Of a stretch of DNA of 64,000 nucleotides, positions 1-13,917 are shown in pieces (positions within the stretch are counted from its first letter, which is position 1; each line of letters opens with the position of its first letter). The stretch is from assembly GCA_014526335.1 (NCBI GenBank), contig JACTAT010000040.1:8311119-8375118 (forward strand), given 5' to 3'. Source of the stretch: Chrysaora quinquecirrha (lineage: Eukaryota; Cnidaria; Scyphozoa; Semaeostomeae; Pelagiidae). Made by a program: the position numbers and the translations under genes. The notes beneath the pieces were generated by a model. It was not told where the DNA came from. It saw nothing but the letters and a program-made list of their open reading frames with translations, and ran no database searches.

Positions 1-8
1 TTTCATCA

Positions 9-80
9 AGCAGAGTGGCGCAGGGGAAGCGTGCTGGGCCCATAACCCAGAGGTCGGTAGATCGAAACTACCCTCTGCTA
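9..80 (+). tRNA. tRNA-iMet: Initiator tRNA-Met, first complete copy of the left array
   Basis: This is a typical intact 72-nt gene with no intron and no encoded CCA. Internal box A is TGGCGCAGGGGAAGCG and the box B region is AGATCGAAACT. It is preceded by the conserved spacer end TTTCATCA and followed by AATTTTG, a short Pol III T run. Confidence 0.96.
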
Positions 81-154
81 ATTTTGTTTTCCTTGTCTCT
101 TATGATAATGTATCTTAATTGATACAAAATCAGACAATATAAGTTGTTTCATCA
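80..154 (+). promoter_or_regulatory. Array spacer with T-run terminator and conserved upstream block
   Basis: Representative of about 200 spacers. It starts with a short T run (Pol III termination), then a pyrimidine-rich stretch, then GTATCTTAATTGATAC (5-bp inverted arms GTATC/GATAC), AATCAGACAATATAAG and TTTCATCA directly before the tRNA. The A/T-rich TATAAG lies 12-17 nt upstream of the gene and sometimes reads TAAAAG. Its conservation could reflect a Pol III upstream element or just homogenisation of the whole unit. Confidence 0.5.
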
Positions 155-226
155 AGCAGAGTGGCGCAGGGGAAGCGTGCTGGGCCCATAACCCAGAGGT
201 CGGTAGATCGAAACTACCCTCTGCTA
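155..226 (+). tRNA. tRNA-iMet: Initiator tRNA-Met, second copy
   Basis: This 72-nt copy starts exactly 146 bp after the first and has the same stems, CAT anticodon and T loop. It is listed to fix the register of the array. Confidence 0.96.
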
Positions 227-300
227 ATTTTGTTTTCCTTGTCTCTTATGATAATGTATCTTAATTGATACAAAATCAGACAATATAAGTTGTTTCATCA

Positions 301-372
301 AGCAGAGTGGCGCAGGGGAAGCGTGCTGGGCCCATAACCCAGAGGTCGGTAGATCGAAACTACCCTCTGCTA
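301..372 (+). tRNA. tRNA-iMet: Initiator tRNA-Met, third copy
   Basis: Intact 72-nt copy, 146 bp after the previous start. It is followed by the alternative spacer start ATTGTTGTTTTCC, in which the T run lies about 8 nt downstream of the gene. Confidence 0.95.
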
Positions 373-447
373 ATTGTTGTTTTCCTTGTCTCTTATGATA
401 ATGTATCTTAATTGATACAAAATCAGACAATATAAGTTGTTTCATCA

Positions 448-519
448 AGCAGAGTGGCGCAGGGGAAGCGTGCTGGGCCCATAACCCAGAGGTCGGTAGA
501 TCGAAACTACCCTCTGCTA
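448..519 (+). tRNA. tRNA-iMet: Initiator tRNA-Met, fourth copy
   Basis: Intact 72-nt copy, 147 bp after the previous start. The downstream spacer has the TTCTCTCTTTTGATAATG form and the GATAGAAAATTAG variant, which is one of the recurrent spacer subtypes. Confidence 0.95.
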
Positions 520-888
520 ATTGTTGTTTTCCTTCTCTCTTTTGATAATGTATCTTAATTGATAGAAAATTAGACAATATAAGTTGTTTCATCAAGCAGA
601 GTGGCGCAGGGGAAGCGTGCTGGGCCCATAACCCAGAGGTCGGTAGATCGAAACTACCCTCTGCTAATTTTCGTTTTCCTTGTCTCTTATGATAATGTAT
701 CTTAATTGATACAAAATCAGACAATATAAGTTGTTTCATCAAGCAGAGTGGCGCAGGGGAAGCGTGCTGGGCCCATAACCCAGAGGTCGGTAGATCGAAA
801 CTACCCTCTGCTAATTGTTGTTTTCCTTGTCTCTTATGATAATGTATCTTAATTGATACAAAATCAGACAATATAAGTGGTTTCATCA

Positions 889-960
889 AGCAGAGTGGCG
901 CAGGGGAAGCCTGCTGGGCCCATAACCCAGAGGTCGGTAGATCGAAACTACCCTCTGCTA
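889..960 (+). tRNA. tRNA-iMet: Initiator tRNA-Met, GCCTG D-arm subtype
   Basis: This 72-nt copy carries GAAGCCTGCTGGG instead of GAAGCGTGCTGGG. The change replaces G24 with C, so D-stem pair C11:G24 becomes C:C. The subtype recurs many times in both arrays, often with the upstream spacer ending AAGTGGTTTCATCA. It may be a less stable or non-functional tRNA, or simply a marker for array subfamilies. Confidence 0.85.
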
Positions 961-3417
961 ATTTTCGTTTTCCTTGTCTCTTATGATAATGTATCTTAAT
1001 TGATACAAAATCAGACAATATAAGTTGTTTCATCAAGCAGAGTGGCGCAGGGGAAGCGTGCTGGGCCCATAACCCAGAGGTCGGTAGATCGAAACTACCC
1101 TCTGCTAATTGTTGTTTTCCTTCTCTAATTTTCTTTTGATGAAATGTATCTTAATTGATACAAAATCAGACAATATAAGTTGTTTCATCAAGCAGAGTGG
1201 CGCAGGGGAAGCGTGCTGGGCCCATAACCCAGAGGTCGGTAGATCGAAATTACCCTCTGCTAATTGTTGTTTTCCTTCTCTCTGTTGATAATGTATCTTA
1301 ATTGATAGAAAATTAGACAATATAAGTTGTTTCATCAAGCAGAGTGGCGCAGGGGAAGCGTGCTGGGCCCATAACCCAGAGGTCGGTAGATCGAAACTAC
1401 CCTCTGCTAATTTTCGTTTTCCTTGTCTCTTATGATAATGTATCTTAATTGATACAAAATCAGACAATATAAGTTGTTTCATCAAGCAGAGTGGCGCAGG
1501 GGAAGCGTGCTGGGCCCATAACCCAGAGGTCGGTAGATCGAAACTACCCTCTGCTAATTGTTGTTTTCCTTGTCTCTTATGATAATGTATCTTAATTGAT
1601 ACAAAATCAGACAATAAAAGTTGTTTCATCAAGCAGAGTGGCGCAGGGGAAGCGTGCTGGGCCCATAACCCAGAGGTCGGTAGATCGAAACTACCCTCTG
1701 CTAATTTTGTTTTCCTTGTCTCTTATGATAATGTATCTTAATTGATACAAAATCAGACAATATAAGTTGTTTCATCAAGCAGAGTGGCGCAGGGGAAGCG
1801 TGCTGGGCCCATAACCCAGAGGTCGGTAGATCGAAACTACCCTCTGCTAATTGTTGTTTTCCTTCTCTCTTATGATAATGTATCTTAATTGATACAAAAT
1901 CAGACAATATAAGTTGTTTCATCAAGCAGAGTGGCGCAGGGGAAGCGTGCTGGGCCCATAACCCAGAGGTCGGTAGATCGAAACTACCCTCTGCTAATTG
2001 TTGTTTTCCTTCTCTCTTATGATAATGTATCTTAATTGATACAAAATCAGACAATATAAGTGGTTTCATCAAGCAGAGTGGCGCAGGGGAAGCCTGCTGG
2101 GCCCATAACACAGAGGTCGGTAGATCGAAACTACCCTCTGCTAATTGTTGTTATTCTTCTCTCTTTTGATAATGTATCTTAATTGATACAAAATCAGACA
2201 ATAAAAGTTGTTTCATCAAGCAGAGTGGCGCGGGGGAAGCCTGCTGGGCCCATAACCCAGAGGTCTGTAGATCGAAACTACCCTCTGCTAATTGTTGTTT
2301 TCCTTCTCTCTTTTGATACTGTATCTTAATTAATAGAAAATTAGACAATATAAGTTGTTTCATCAAGCAGAGTGGCGCAGGGGAAGCGTGCTGGGCCCAT
2401 AACCCAGAGGTCGGTAGATCGAAACTACCCTCTGCTAATTTTCGTTTTCCTTGTTTTTATGATAATGTATCTTAATTGATACAAAATCAGACAATATAAG
2501 TGGTTTCATCAAGCAGAGTGGCGCAGGGGAAGCCTGCTGGGCCCATAACCCAGAGGTCGGTAGATCGAAACTACCCTCTGCTAATTGTTGTTTTCCTTCT
2601 CTGGCTTAACCCAGAGGTCGGTGATAATGTATCTTAATTGATAGAAAATCAGACAATATAAGTTGGTTTCATCAAGCAGAGTGGCGCAGGGGAAGCCTGC
2701 TGGGCCCATAACCCAGAGGTCGGTAGATCGAAACTACCCTCTGCTAATTGTTGTTTTCCTTGTCTCTTATGATAATGTATCTTAATTGATACAAAATCAG
2801 ACAATATAAGTTGTTTCATCAAGCAGAGTGGCGCAGGGGAAGCGTGCTGGGCCCATAACCCAGAGGTCGGTAGATCGAAACTACCCTCTGCTAATTTTCG
2901 TTTTCCTTGTCTCTTATGATAATGTATCTTAATTGATACAAAATCAGACAATATAAGTTGTTTCATCAAGCAGAGTGGCGCAGGGGAAGCGTGCTGGGCC
3001 CATAACCCAGAGGTCGGTAGATCGAAACTACCCTCTGCTAATTTTCGTTTTCCTTGTTTTTATGATGATAATGTATCTTAATTGATACAAAATCAGACAA
3101 TATAAGTTTTCCTTGTTTCATCAAGCAGAGTGGCGCAGGGGAAGCCTGCTGGGCCCATAACCCAGAGGTCGGTAGATCGAAACTACCCTCTGCTAATTTT
3201 TGTTTTCCTTCTCTCTTATGATAATGTATCTTAATTGATACAAAATCAGACAATATAAGTTGTTTCATCAAGCAGAGTGGCGCAGGGGAAGCGTGCTGGG
3301 CCCATAACCCAGAGGTCGGTAGATCGAAACTACCCTCTGCTAATTGTTGTTTTCCTTCTCTCTTATGATAATGTATCTTAATTGATACAAAATCAGACAA
3401 TATAAGTTGTTTCATCA

Positions 3418-3455
3418 AGCAGAGTTTGGGCCCATAACCTTAGATCGAAACTCTC
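3418..3455 (+). pseudogene. Internally deleted tRNA-iMet copy
   Basis: The copy begins AGCAGAGTTTGGGCCCATAACC and then jumps to TAGATCGAAACT, so most of the D arm and parts of the variable and T regions are missing. The spacer on both sides is normal. It cannot fold as a tRNA. Confidence 0.85.
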
Positions 3456-5157
3456 TTATGATAATGTATCTTAATTGATACAAAATCAGACAATATAAGT
3501 TGTTTCATCAAGCAGAGTGGCGCAGGGGAAGCGTGCTGGGCCCATAACCCAGAGGTCGGTAGATCGAAACTACCCTCTGCTAATTGTTTTCCTTGTCTCT
3601 TATGATAATGTATCTTAATTGTTTTCCTTGTCTCTTATGATAATGTATCTTAATTGATACAAAATCAGACAATATAAGTTGTTTCATCAAGCAGAGTGGC
3701 GCAGGGGAAGCCTGCTGGGCCCATAACCCAGAGGTCGGTAGATCGAAACTACCCTCTGCTAATTGTTGTTTTCCTTCTCTCTTTTGATAATGTATCTTAA
3801 TTGATACAAAATCAGACAATATAAGTTGTTTCATCAAGCAGAGTGGCGCAGGGGAAGCGTGCTGGGCCCATAACCCAGAGGTCGGTAGATCGAAACTACC
3901 CTCTGCTAATTTTCGTTTTCCTTGTCTCTTATGATAATGTATCTTAATTGATACAAAATCAGACAATATAAGTTGTTTCATCAAGCAGAGTGGCGCAGGG
4001 GAAGCGTGCTGGGCCCATAACCCAGAGGTCGGTAGATCGAAACTACCCTCTGCTAATTTTCGTTTTCCTTGTCTCTTATGATAATGTATCTTAATTGATA
4101 CAAAATCAGACAATATAAGTTGTTTCATCAAGCAGAGTGGCGCAGGGGAAGCCTGCTGGGCCCATAACCCAGAGGTCGGTAGATCGAAACTACCCTCTGC
4201 TAATTAGTTGTTTTCCTTCTCTCTTATGATAATGTATCTTAATTGATACAAAATCAGACAATATAAGTTGTTTCATCAAGCAGAGTGGCGCAGGGGAAGC
4301 GTGCTGGGCCCATAACCCAGAGGTCGGTAGATCGAAACTACCCTCTGCTAATTTTCGTTTTCCTTGTCTCTTATGATAATGTATCTTAATTGATACAAAA
4401 TCAGACAATATAAGTTGTTTCATCAAGCAGAGTGGCGCAGGGGAAGCGTGCTGGGCCCATAACCCAGAGGTCGGTAGATCGAAACTACCCTCTGCTAATT
4501 TTGTTTTCCTTGTCTCTTATGATAATGTATCTTAATTGATACAAAATCAGACAATATAAGTTGTTTCATCAAGCAGAGTGGCGCAGGGAAGCCTGCTGGG
4601 CCCATAACCCAGAGGTCGGTAGATCGAAACTACCCTCTGCTAATTAGTGTTTTCCTTCTCTCTTATGATAATGTATCTTAATTGATACAAAATCAGACAA
4701 TATAAGTTGTTTCATCAAGCAGAGTGGCGCAGGGGAAGCGTGCTGGGCCCATAACCCAGAGGTCGGTAGATCGAAACTACCCTCTGCTAATTTTCGTTTT
4801 CCTTGTCTCTTATGATAATGTATCTTAATTGATACAAAATCAGACAATATAAGTGGTTTCATCAAGCAGAGTGGCGCAGGGAAAGCCTGCTGGGCCCATA
4901 ACCCAGAGGTCGGTAGATCGAAACTACCTCTCTGCTAATTAAAATTGTTTTCCTTGCTCTCTTATGATAATGTATGATAATGTATCTTAATTGATACAAA
5001 ATCAGACAATATAAGTTGTTTCATCAAGCAGAGTGGCGCAGGGGAAGCGTGCTGGGCCCATAACCCAGAGGTCGGTAGATCGAAACTACCCTCTGCTAAT
5101 TTTCGTTTCTAATTATCTTAATTGATACAAAATCAGACAATAAAAGTTGTTTCATCA

Positions 5158-5192
5158 AGCAGAGTGGCGCAGGGGAAGCGTGCTGGGCCCAT
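5158..5192 (+). pseudogene. tRNA-iMet 5' half, truncated at the anticodon
   Basis: The copy is normal from AGCAGAG to the CAT anticodon and then continues directly into spacer sequence (GTTTTCCTTCTCTC). The whole 3' half, including box B, is absent. The preceding spacer is also shortened. It is a half-gene with box A only. Confidence 0.85.
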
Positions 5193-8100
5193 GTTTTCCT
5201 TCTCTCTTATGATAATGTATCTTAATTGATACAAAATCAGACAATATAAGTCGTTTCATCAAGCAGAGTGGCGCAGGGGAAGCGTGCTGGGCCCATAACC
5301 CAGAGGTCGGTAGATCGAAACTACCCTCTGCTAATTGTTGTTTTCCTTCTCTCTTTTGATAATGTATCTTAATTGATAGAAAATCAGACAATATAAGTCG
5401 TTTCATCAAGCAGAGTGGCGCAGGGGAAGCGTGCTGGGCCCATAACCCAGAGGTCGGTAGATCGAAACTACCCTCTGCTAATTGGTGTTTTCCTTGTCTC
5501 TTATGATAATGTATCTTAATTGATACAAAATCAGACAATATAAGTTGTTTCATCAAGCAGAGTGGCGCAGGGGAAGCGTGCTGGGCCCATAACCCAGAGG
5601 TCGGTAGATCGAAACTACCCTCTGCTAATTAGTGTTTTCCTTGTCTCTTATGATAATGTATCTTAATTGATACAAAATCAGACAATATAAGTTGTTTCAT
5701 CAAGCAGAGTGGCGCAGGGGAAGCGTGCTGGGCCCATAACCCAGAGGTCGGTAGATCGAAACTACCCTCTGCTAATTAGTGTTTTCCTTCTCTCTTATGA
5801 TAATGTATCTTAATTGATACAAAATCAGACAATATAAGTTGTTTCATCAAGCAGAGTGGCGCAGGGGAAGCGTGCTGGGCCCATAACCCAGAGGTCGGTA
5901 GATCGAAACTACCCTCTGCTAATTTTCGTTTTCCTTGTCTCTTATGATAATGTATCTTAATTGATACAAAATCAGACAATATAAGTTGTTTCATCAAGCA
6001 GAGTGGCGCAGGGGAAGCGTGCTGGGCCCATAACCCAGAGGTCGGTAGATCGAAACTACCCTCTGCTAATTTTTATTTTCCTTGTCTCTTATGATAATGT
6101 ATCTTAATTGATACAAAATCAGACAATATAAGTTGTTTCATCAAGCAGAGTGGCGCAGGGAAGCCTGCTGGGCCCATAACCCAGAGGTCGGTAGATCGAA
6201 ACTACCCTCTGCTAATTAGTGTTTTCCTTCTCTCTTATGATAATGTATCTTAATTGATACAAAATCAGACAATATAAGTCGTTTCATCAAGCAGAGTGGC
6301 GCAGGGGAAGCGTGCTGGGCCCATAACCCAGAGGTCGGTAGATCGAAACTACCCTCTGCTAATTTTCGTTTTCCTTGTCTCTTATGATAATGTATCTTAA
6401 TTGATACAAAATCAGACAATATAAGTTGTTTCATCAAGCAGAGTGGCGCAGGGGAAGCGTGCTGGGCCCATAACCCAGAGGTCGGTAGATCGAAACTACC
6501 CTCTGCTAATTTTATTTTCCTTGTCTCTTATGATAATGTATCTTAATTGATACAAAATCAGACAATATAAGTTGTTTCATCAAGCAGAGTGGCGCAGGGA
6601 AGCCTGCTGGGCCCATAACCCAGAGGTCGGTAGATCGAAACTACCCTCTGCTAATTAGTGTTTTCCTTCTCTCTTATGATAATGTATCTTAATTGATACA
6701 AAATCAGACAATATAAGTCGTTTCATCAAGCAGAGTGGCGCAGGGGAAGCGTGCTGGGCCCATAACCCAGAGGTCGGTAGATCGAAACTACCCTCTGCTA
6801 ATTGTTGTTTTCCTTCTCTCTTTTGATAATGTATCTTAATTGATAGAAAATCAGACAATATAAGTCGTTTCATCAAGCAGAGTGGCGCAGGGGAAGCGTG
6901 CTGGGCCCATAACCCAGAGGTCGGTAGATCGAAACTACCCTCTGCTAATTGTTGTTTTCCTTGTCTCTTATGATAATGTATCTTAATTGATACAAAATCA
7001 GACAATATAAGTTGTTTCATCAAGCAGAGTGGCGCAGGGGAAGCGTGCTGGGCCCATAACCCAGAGGTCGGTAGATCGAAACTACCCTCTGCTAATTGTT
7101 GTTTTCCTTGTCTCTTATGATAATGTATCTTAATTGATACAAAATCAGACAATATAAGTTGTTTCATCAAGCAGAGTGGCGCAGGGGAAGCGTGCTGGGC
7201 CCATAACCCAGAGGTCGGTAGATCGAAACTACCCTCTGCTAATTATTGTTTTCCTTGTCTCTTATGATAATGTATCTTAATTGATACAAAATCAGACAAT
7301 ATAAGTTGTTTCATCAAGCAGAGTGGCGCAGGGGAAGCGTGCTGGGCCCATAACCCAGAGGTCGGTAGATCGAAACTACCCTCTGCTAATTGTTGTTTTC
7401 CTTCTCTCTTATGATAATGTATCTTAATTGATACAAAATCAGACAATATAAGTTGTTTCATCAAGCAGAGTGGCGCAGGGGAAGCCTGCTGGGCCCATAA
7501 CCCAGAGGTCGGTAGATCGAAACTACCCTCTGCTAATTTTCGTTTTCCTTGTCTTTATGATAATGTATCTTAATTGATACAAAATCAGACAATATAAGTT
7601 GTTTCATCAAGCAGAGTGGCGCAGGGGAAGCGTGCTGGGCCCATAACCCAGAGGTCGGTAGATCGAAACTACCCTCTGCTAATTGTTGTTTTCCTTCTCT
7701 CTTTTGATAATGTATCTTAATTGATAGAAAATCAGACAATATAAGTTGTTTCATCAAGCAGAGTGGCGCAGGGGAAGCGTGCTGGGCCCATAACCCAGAG
7801 GTCGGTAGATCGAAACTACCCTCTGCTAATTGTTGTTTTCCTTGTCTCTTATGATAATGTATCTTAATTGATACAAAATCAGACAATATAAGTTGTTTCA
7901 TCAAGCAGAGTGGCGCAGGGGAAGCGTGCTGGGCCCATAACCCAGAGGTCGGTAGATCGAAACTACCCTCTGCTAATTAGTGTTTTCCTTGTCTCTTATG
8001 ATAATGTATCTTAATTGATACAAAATCAGACAATATAAGTTGTTTCATCAAGCAGAGTGGCGCAGGGGAAGCGTGCTGGGCCCATAACCCAGAGGTCGGT

Positions 8101-11100
8101 AGATCGAAACTACCCTCTGCTAATTGTTGTTTTCCTTGTCTCTTATGATAATGTATCTTAATTGATACAAAATCAGACAATATAAGTTGTTTCATCAAGC
8201 AGAGTGGCGCAGGGGAAGCGTGCTGGGCCCATAACCCAGAGGTCGGTAGATCGAAACTACCCTCTGCTAATTGTTGTTTTCCTTCTCTCTTTGATAATGT
8301 ATCTTAATTGATAGAAAATCAGACAATATAAGTTGTTTCATCAAGCAGAGTGGCGCAGGGGAAGCGTGCTGGGCCCATAACCCAGAGGTCGGTAGATCGA
8401 AACTACCCTCTGCTAATTGTTGTTTTCCTTCTCTCTTTGATAATGTATCTTAATTGATACAAAATCAGACAATATAAGTTGTTTCATCAAGCAGAGTGGC
8501 GCAGGGGAAGCATGCTGGGCCCATAACCCAGAGGTCGGTAGATCGAAACTACCCTCTGCTAATTTTCGTTTTCCTTGCTTTTTATGATAATGTATCTTAA
8601 TTGATACAAAATCAGACAATATAAGTGGTTTCATCAAGCAGAGTGGCGCAGGGGAAGCGTGCTGGGCCCATAACCCAGAGGTCGGTAGATCGAAACTACC
8701 CTCTGCTAATTGTTGTTTTCCTTCTCTCTTTTGATAATGTATCTTAATTGATAGAAAATCAGACAATATAAGTCGTTTCATCAAGCAGAGTGGCGCAGGG
8801 GAAGCGTGCTGGGCCCATAACCCAGAGGTCGGTAGATCGAAACTACCCTCTGCTAATTGTTGTTTTCCTTGTCTCTTATGATAATGTATCTTAATTGATA
8901 CAAAATCAGACAATATAAGTTGTTTCATCAAGCAGAGTGGCGCAGGGGAAGCGTGCTGGGCCCATAACCCAGAGGTCGGTAGATCGAAACTACCCTCTGC
9001 TAATTTTCGTTTTCCTTGTCTCTTATGATAATTGTATCTTAATTGATACAAAATCAGACAATAAAAGTTGTTTCATCAAGCAGAGTGGCGCAGGGGAAGC
9101 GTGCTGGGCCCATAACCCAGAGGTCGGTAGATCGAAACTACCCTCTGCTAATTATTGTTTTCCTTGTCTCTTATGATAATGTATCTTAATTGATACAAAA
9201 TCAGACAATATAAGTTGTTTCATCAAGCAGAGTGGCGCAGGGGAAGCGTGCTGGGCCCATAACCCAGAGGTCGGTAGATCGAAACTACCCTCTGCTAATT
9301 TTGTTTTCCTTGTTTTTATGATAATGTATCTTAATTGATACAAAATCAGACAATATAAGTGGTTTCATCAAGCAGAGTGGCGCAGGGGAAGCCTGCTGGG
9401 CCCATAACCCAGAGGTCGGTAGATCGAAACTACCCTCTGCTAATTAGTGTTTTCCTTCTCTCTTATGATAATGTATCTTAATTGATAGAAAATCAGACAA
9501 TATAAGTTGTTTCATCAAGCAGAGTGGCGCAGGGGAAGCGTGCTGGGCCCATAACCCAGAGGTCGGTAGATCGAAACTACCCTCTGCTAATTAGTTGTTT
9601 TCCTTGTCTCTTATGATAATGTATCTTAATTGATACAAAATCAGACAATATAAGTTGTTTCATCAAGCAGAGTGGCGCAGGGGAAGCGTGCTGGGCCCAT
9701 AACCCAGAGGTCGGTAGATCGAAACTACCCTCTGCTAATTTTCGTTTTCCTTGTCTCTTATGATAATGTATCTTAATTGATACAAAATCAGACAATATAA
9801 GTTGTTTCATCAAGCAGAGTGGCGCAGGGGAAGCGTGCTGGGCCCATAACCCAGAGGTCGGTAGATCGAAACTACCCTCTGCTAATTGTTGTTTTCCTTC
9901 TCTCTTTTGATAATGTATCTTAATTGATACAAAATCAGACAATATAAGTTGTTTCATCAAGCAGAGTGGCGCAGGGGAAGCGTGCTGGGCCCATAACCCG
10001 AGGTCGGTAGATCGAAACTACCCTCTGCTAATTGTTGTTTTCCTTCTCTCTTTTGATAATGTATCTTAATTGATAGAAAATCAGACAATAAAAGTTGTTT
10101 CATCAAGCAGAGTGGCGCAGGGGAAGCGTGCTGGGCCCATAACCCAGAGGTCGGTAGATCGAAACTACCTCTGCTAATTTTGTTTTCCTTGTCTCTTATG
10201 ATAATGTATCTTAATTGATACAAAATCAGACAATAAAAGTTGTTTCATCAAGCAGAGTGGCGCAGGGGAAGCGTGCTGGGCCCATAACCCAGAGGTCGGT
10301 AGATCGAAACTACCCTCTGCTAATTTTCGTTTTCCTTGTTTTTTATGATAATGTATCTTAATTGATACAAAATCAGACAATAAAAGTTGTTTCATCAAGC
10401 AGAGTGGCGCAGGGGAAGCCTGCTGGGCCCATAACCCAGAGGTCGGTAGATCGAAACTACCCTCTGCTAATTTTCGTTTTCCTTGTCTCTTATGATAATG
10501 TATCTTAATTGATACAAAATCAGACAATATAAGTTGTTTCATCAAGCAGAGTGGCGCAGGGGAAGCGTGCTGGGCCCATAACCCAGAGGTCGGTAGATCG
10601 AAACTACCCTGCTGCTAATTGTTGTTTTCCTTCTCTCTTTTGATAATGTATCTTAATTGATAGAAAATCAGACAATATAAGTTGTTTCATCAAGCAGAGT
10701 GGCGCAGGGGAAGCGTGCTGGGCCCATAACCCAGAGGTCGGTAGATCGAAACTACCCTCTGCTAATTGTTGTTTTCCTTCTCTCTTATGATAATGTATCT
10801 TAATTGATAGAAAATCAGACAATATAAGTTGTTTCATCAAGCAGAGTGGCGCAGGGGAAGCGTGCTGGGCCCATAACCCAGAGGTCGGTAGATCGAAACT
10901 ACCCTCTGCTAATTTTCGTTTTCCTTGTCTTTTTATGATAATGTATCTTAATTGATACAAAATCAGACAATATAAGTTGTTTCATCAAGCAGAGTGGCGC
11001 AGGGGAAGCGTGCTGGGCCCATAACCCAGAGGTCGGTAGATCGAAACTACCCTCTGCTAATTGTTGTTTTCCTTCTCTCTTTTGATAATGTATCTTAATT

Positions 11101-13917
11101 GATAGAAAATCAGACAATATAAGTCGTTTCATCAAGCAGAGTGGCGCAGGGGAAGCGTGCTGGGCCCATAACCCAGAGGTCGGTAGATCGAAACTACCCT
11201 CTGCTAATTGGTGTTTTCCTTGTCTCTTATGATAATGTATCTTAATTGATACAAAATCAGACAATATAAGTTGTTTCATCAAGCAGAGTGGCGCAGGGGA
11301 AGCGTGCTGGGCCCATAACCCAGAGGTCGGTAGATCGAAACTACCCTCTGCTAATTAGTGTTTTCCTTGTCTCTTATGATAATGTATCTTAATTGATACA
11401 AAATCAGACAATATAAGTTGTTTCATCAAGCAGAGTGGCGCAGGGGAAGCGTGCTGGGCCCATAACCCAGAGGTCGGTAGATCGAAACTACCCTCTGCTA
11501 ATTATTGTTTTCCTTGTCTCTTATGATAATGTATCTTAATTGATACAAAATCAGACAATATAAGTTGTTTCATCAAGCAGAGTGGCGCAGGGGAAGCGTG
11601 CTGGGCCAATAACCCTGAAGTCGGTGGATCGAAACTACCCTCTGCTAATTTTCGTTTTCCTTGTTTTTTATGATAATGTATCTTAATTGATACAAAATCG
11701 GACAATATAAGTGGTTTCATCAAGCAGAGTGGCGCAGGGGAAGCCTGCTGGGCCCATAACCCAGAGGTCGGTAGATCGAAACTACCCTCTGCTAATTGTT
11801 GTTTTCCTTCTCTCTTATGATAATAAATCTTAATTGATAGAAAATCAGACAATATAAGTTGTTTCATCAAGCAGAGTGGCGCAGGGGAAGCCTGCTGGGC
11901 CCATAACCCAGAGGTCGGTAGATCGAAACTACCCTCTGCTAATTTTCGTTTTCCTTGTCTCTTATGATAATGTATCTTAATTGATACAAAATCAGACAAT
12001 ATAAGTTGTTTCATCAAGCAGAGTGGCGCAGGGGAAGCGTGCTGGGCCCATAACCCAGAGGTCGGTAGATCGAAACTACCCTCTGCTAATTGTTGTTTTC
12101 CTTGTCTCTTATGATAATGTATCTTAATTGATACAAAATCAGACAATATAAGTTGTTTCATCAAGCAGAGTGGCGCAGGGGAAGCGTGCTGGGCCCATAA
12201 CCCAGAGGTCGGTAGATCGAAACTACCCTCTGCTAATTGTTGTTTTCCTTCTCTCTTTTGATAATGTATCTTAATTGATACAAAATCAGACAATATAAGT
12301 TGTTTCATCAAGCAGAGTGGCGCAGGGGAAGCGTGCTGGGCCCATAACCCAGAGGTCGGTAGATCGAAACTACCCTCTGCTAATTGTTGTTTTCCTTCTC
12401 TCTTTTGATAATGTATCTTAATTGATAGAAAATTAGACAATATAAGTTGTTTCATCAAGCAGAGTGGCGCAGGGGAAGCGTGCTGGGCCCATAACCCAGA
12501 GGTCGGTAGATCGAAACTACCCTCTGCTAATTTACGTTTTCCTTGTCTCTTATGATAATGTATCTTAATTGATACAAAATCAGACAATAAAAGTTGTTTC
12601 ATCAAGCAGAGTGGCGCCGGGGAAGCGTGCTGGGCCCATAACCCAGAGGTCGGTAGATCGAAACTACCCTCTGCTAATCTTCGTTTTCCTTGTTTTTTAT
12701 GATTATGTATCTTAATTGATACAAAATCAGACAATATAACTGGTTTCATCAAGCAGAGTGGCGCAGGGGAAGCCTGCTGGGCCCATAACCCAGAGGTTGG
12801 TAGATCGAAAGTACCCTCTGCTAATTTTCGTTTTCCTTGTCTCTTATGATAATGTATCTTAATTGATACAAAATCAGACAATATAAGTTGTTTCATCAAG
12901 CAGAGTGGCGCAGGGGAAGCGTGCTGGGCCCATAACCCAGAGGTCGGTAGATCGAAACTACCCTCTGCTAATTGTTGTTTTCATTCTCTCTTTTGATAAT
13001 GTATCTTAATTGATAGAAAATTAGACAATATAAGTTGTTTCATCAAGCAGAGTGGCGCAGGGGAAGCGTGCTGAACCCATAACCCAGAGGTCGGTAGATC
13101 GAAACTACCCTCTGCTAATTGTTGTTATTCTTCTCTCTTTTGATAATGTATCTTAATTGATACAAAATCAGACAATATAAGTTGTTTCATCAAGCAGAGT
13201 GGCGCAGGGGAAGCGTGCTGGGCCCATAACCCAGAGGTCGGTAGATCGAAACTACCCTCTGCTAATTGTTCGTTTTCCTTGTCTTTATGATAATGTATCT
13301 TAATTGATACAAAATCAGACAATATAAGTTGTTTCATCAAGCAGAGTGGCGCAGGGGAAGCGTGCTGGGCCCATAACCCAGAGGTCGGTAGATCGAAACT
13401 ACCCTCTGCTAATTAGTGTTTTCCTTGTCTCTTTTGATAATGTATCTTAATTGATACAAAATCAGACAATATAAGTTGTTTCATCAAGCAGAGTGGCGCA
13501 GGGGAAGCGTGCTGGGCCCATAACCCAGAGGTCGGTAGATCGAAACTACCCTCTGCTAATTTTGTTTTCCTTGTCTCTTTTATGATAATGTATCTTAATT
13601 GATACAAAATCAGACAATAAGTTGTTTCAAAGTGGCGTTTCATCAAGCAGAGTGGCGCAGGGGAAGCGTGCTGGGCCCATAACCCAGAGGTCGGTAGATC
13701 GAAACTACCCTCTGCTAATTGTTGTTTTCCTTCTCTCTTTGATAATGTATCTTAATTGATACAAAATCAGACAATATAAGTTGTTTCATCAAGCAGAGTG
13801 GCGCAGGGGAAGCGTGCTGGGCCCATAACCCAGAGGTCGGTAGATCGAAACTACCCTCTGCTAATTGATAATGTATCTTAATTGATACAAAATCAGACAA
13901 TATAAGTTGTTTCATCA

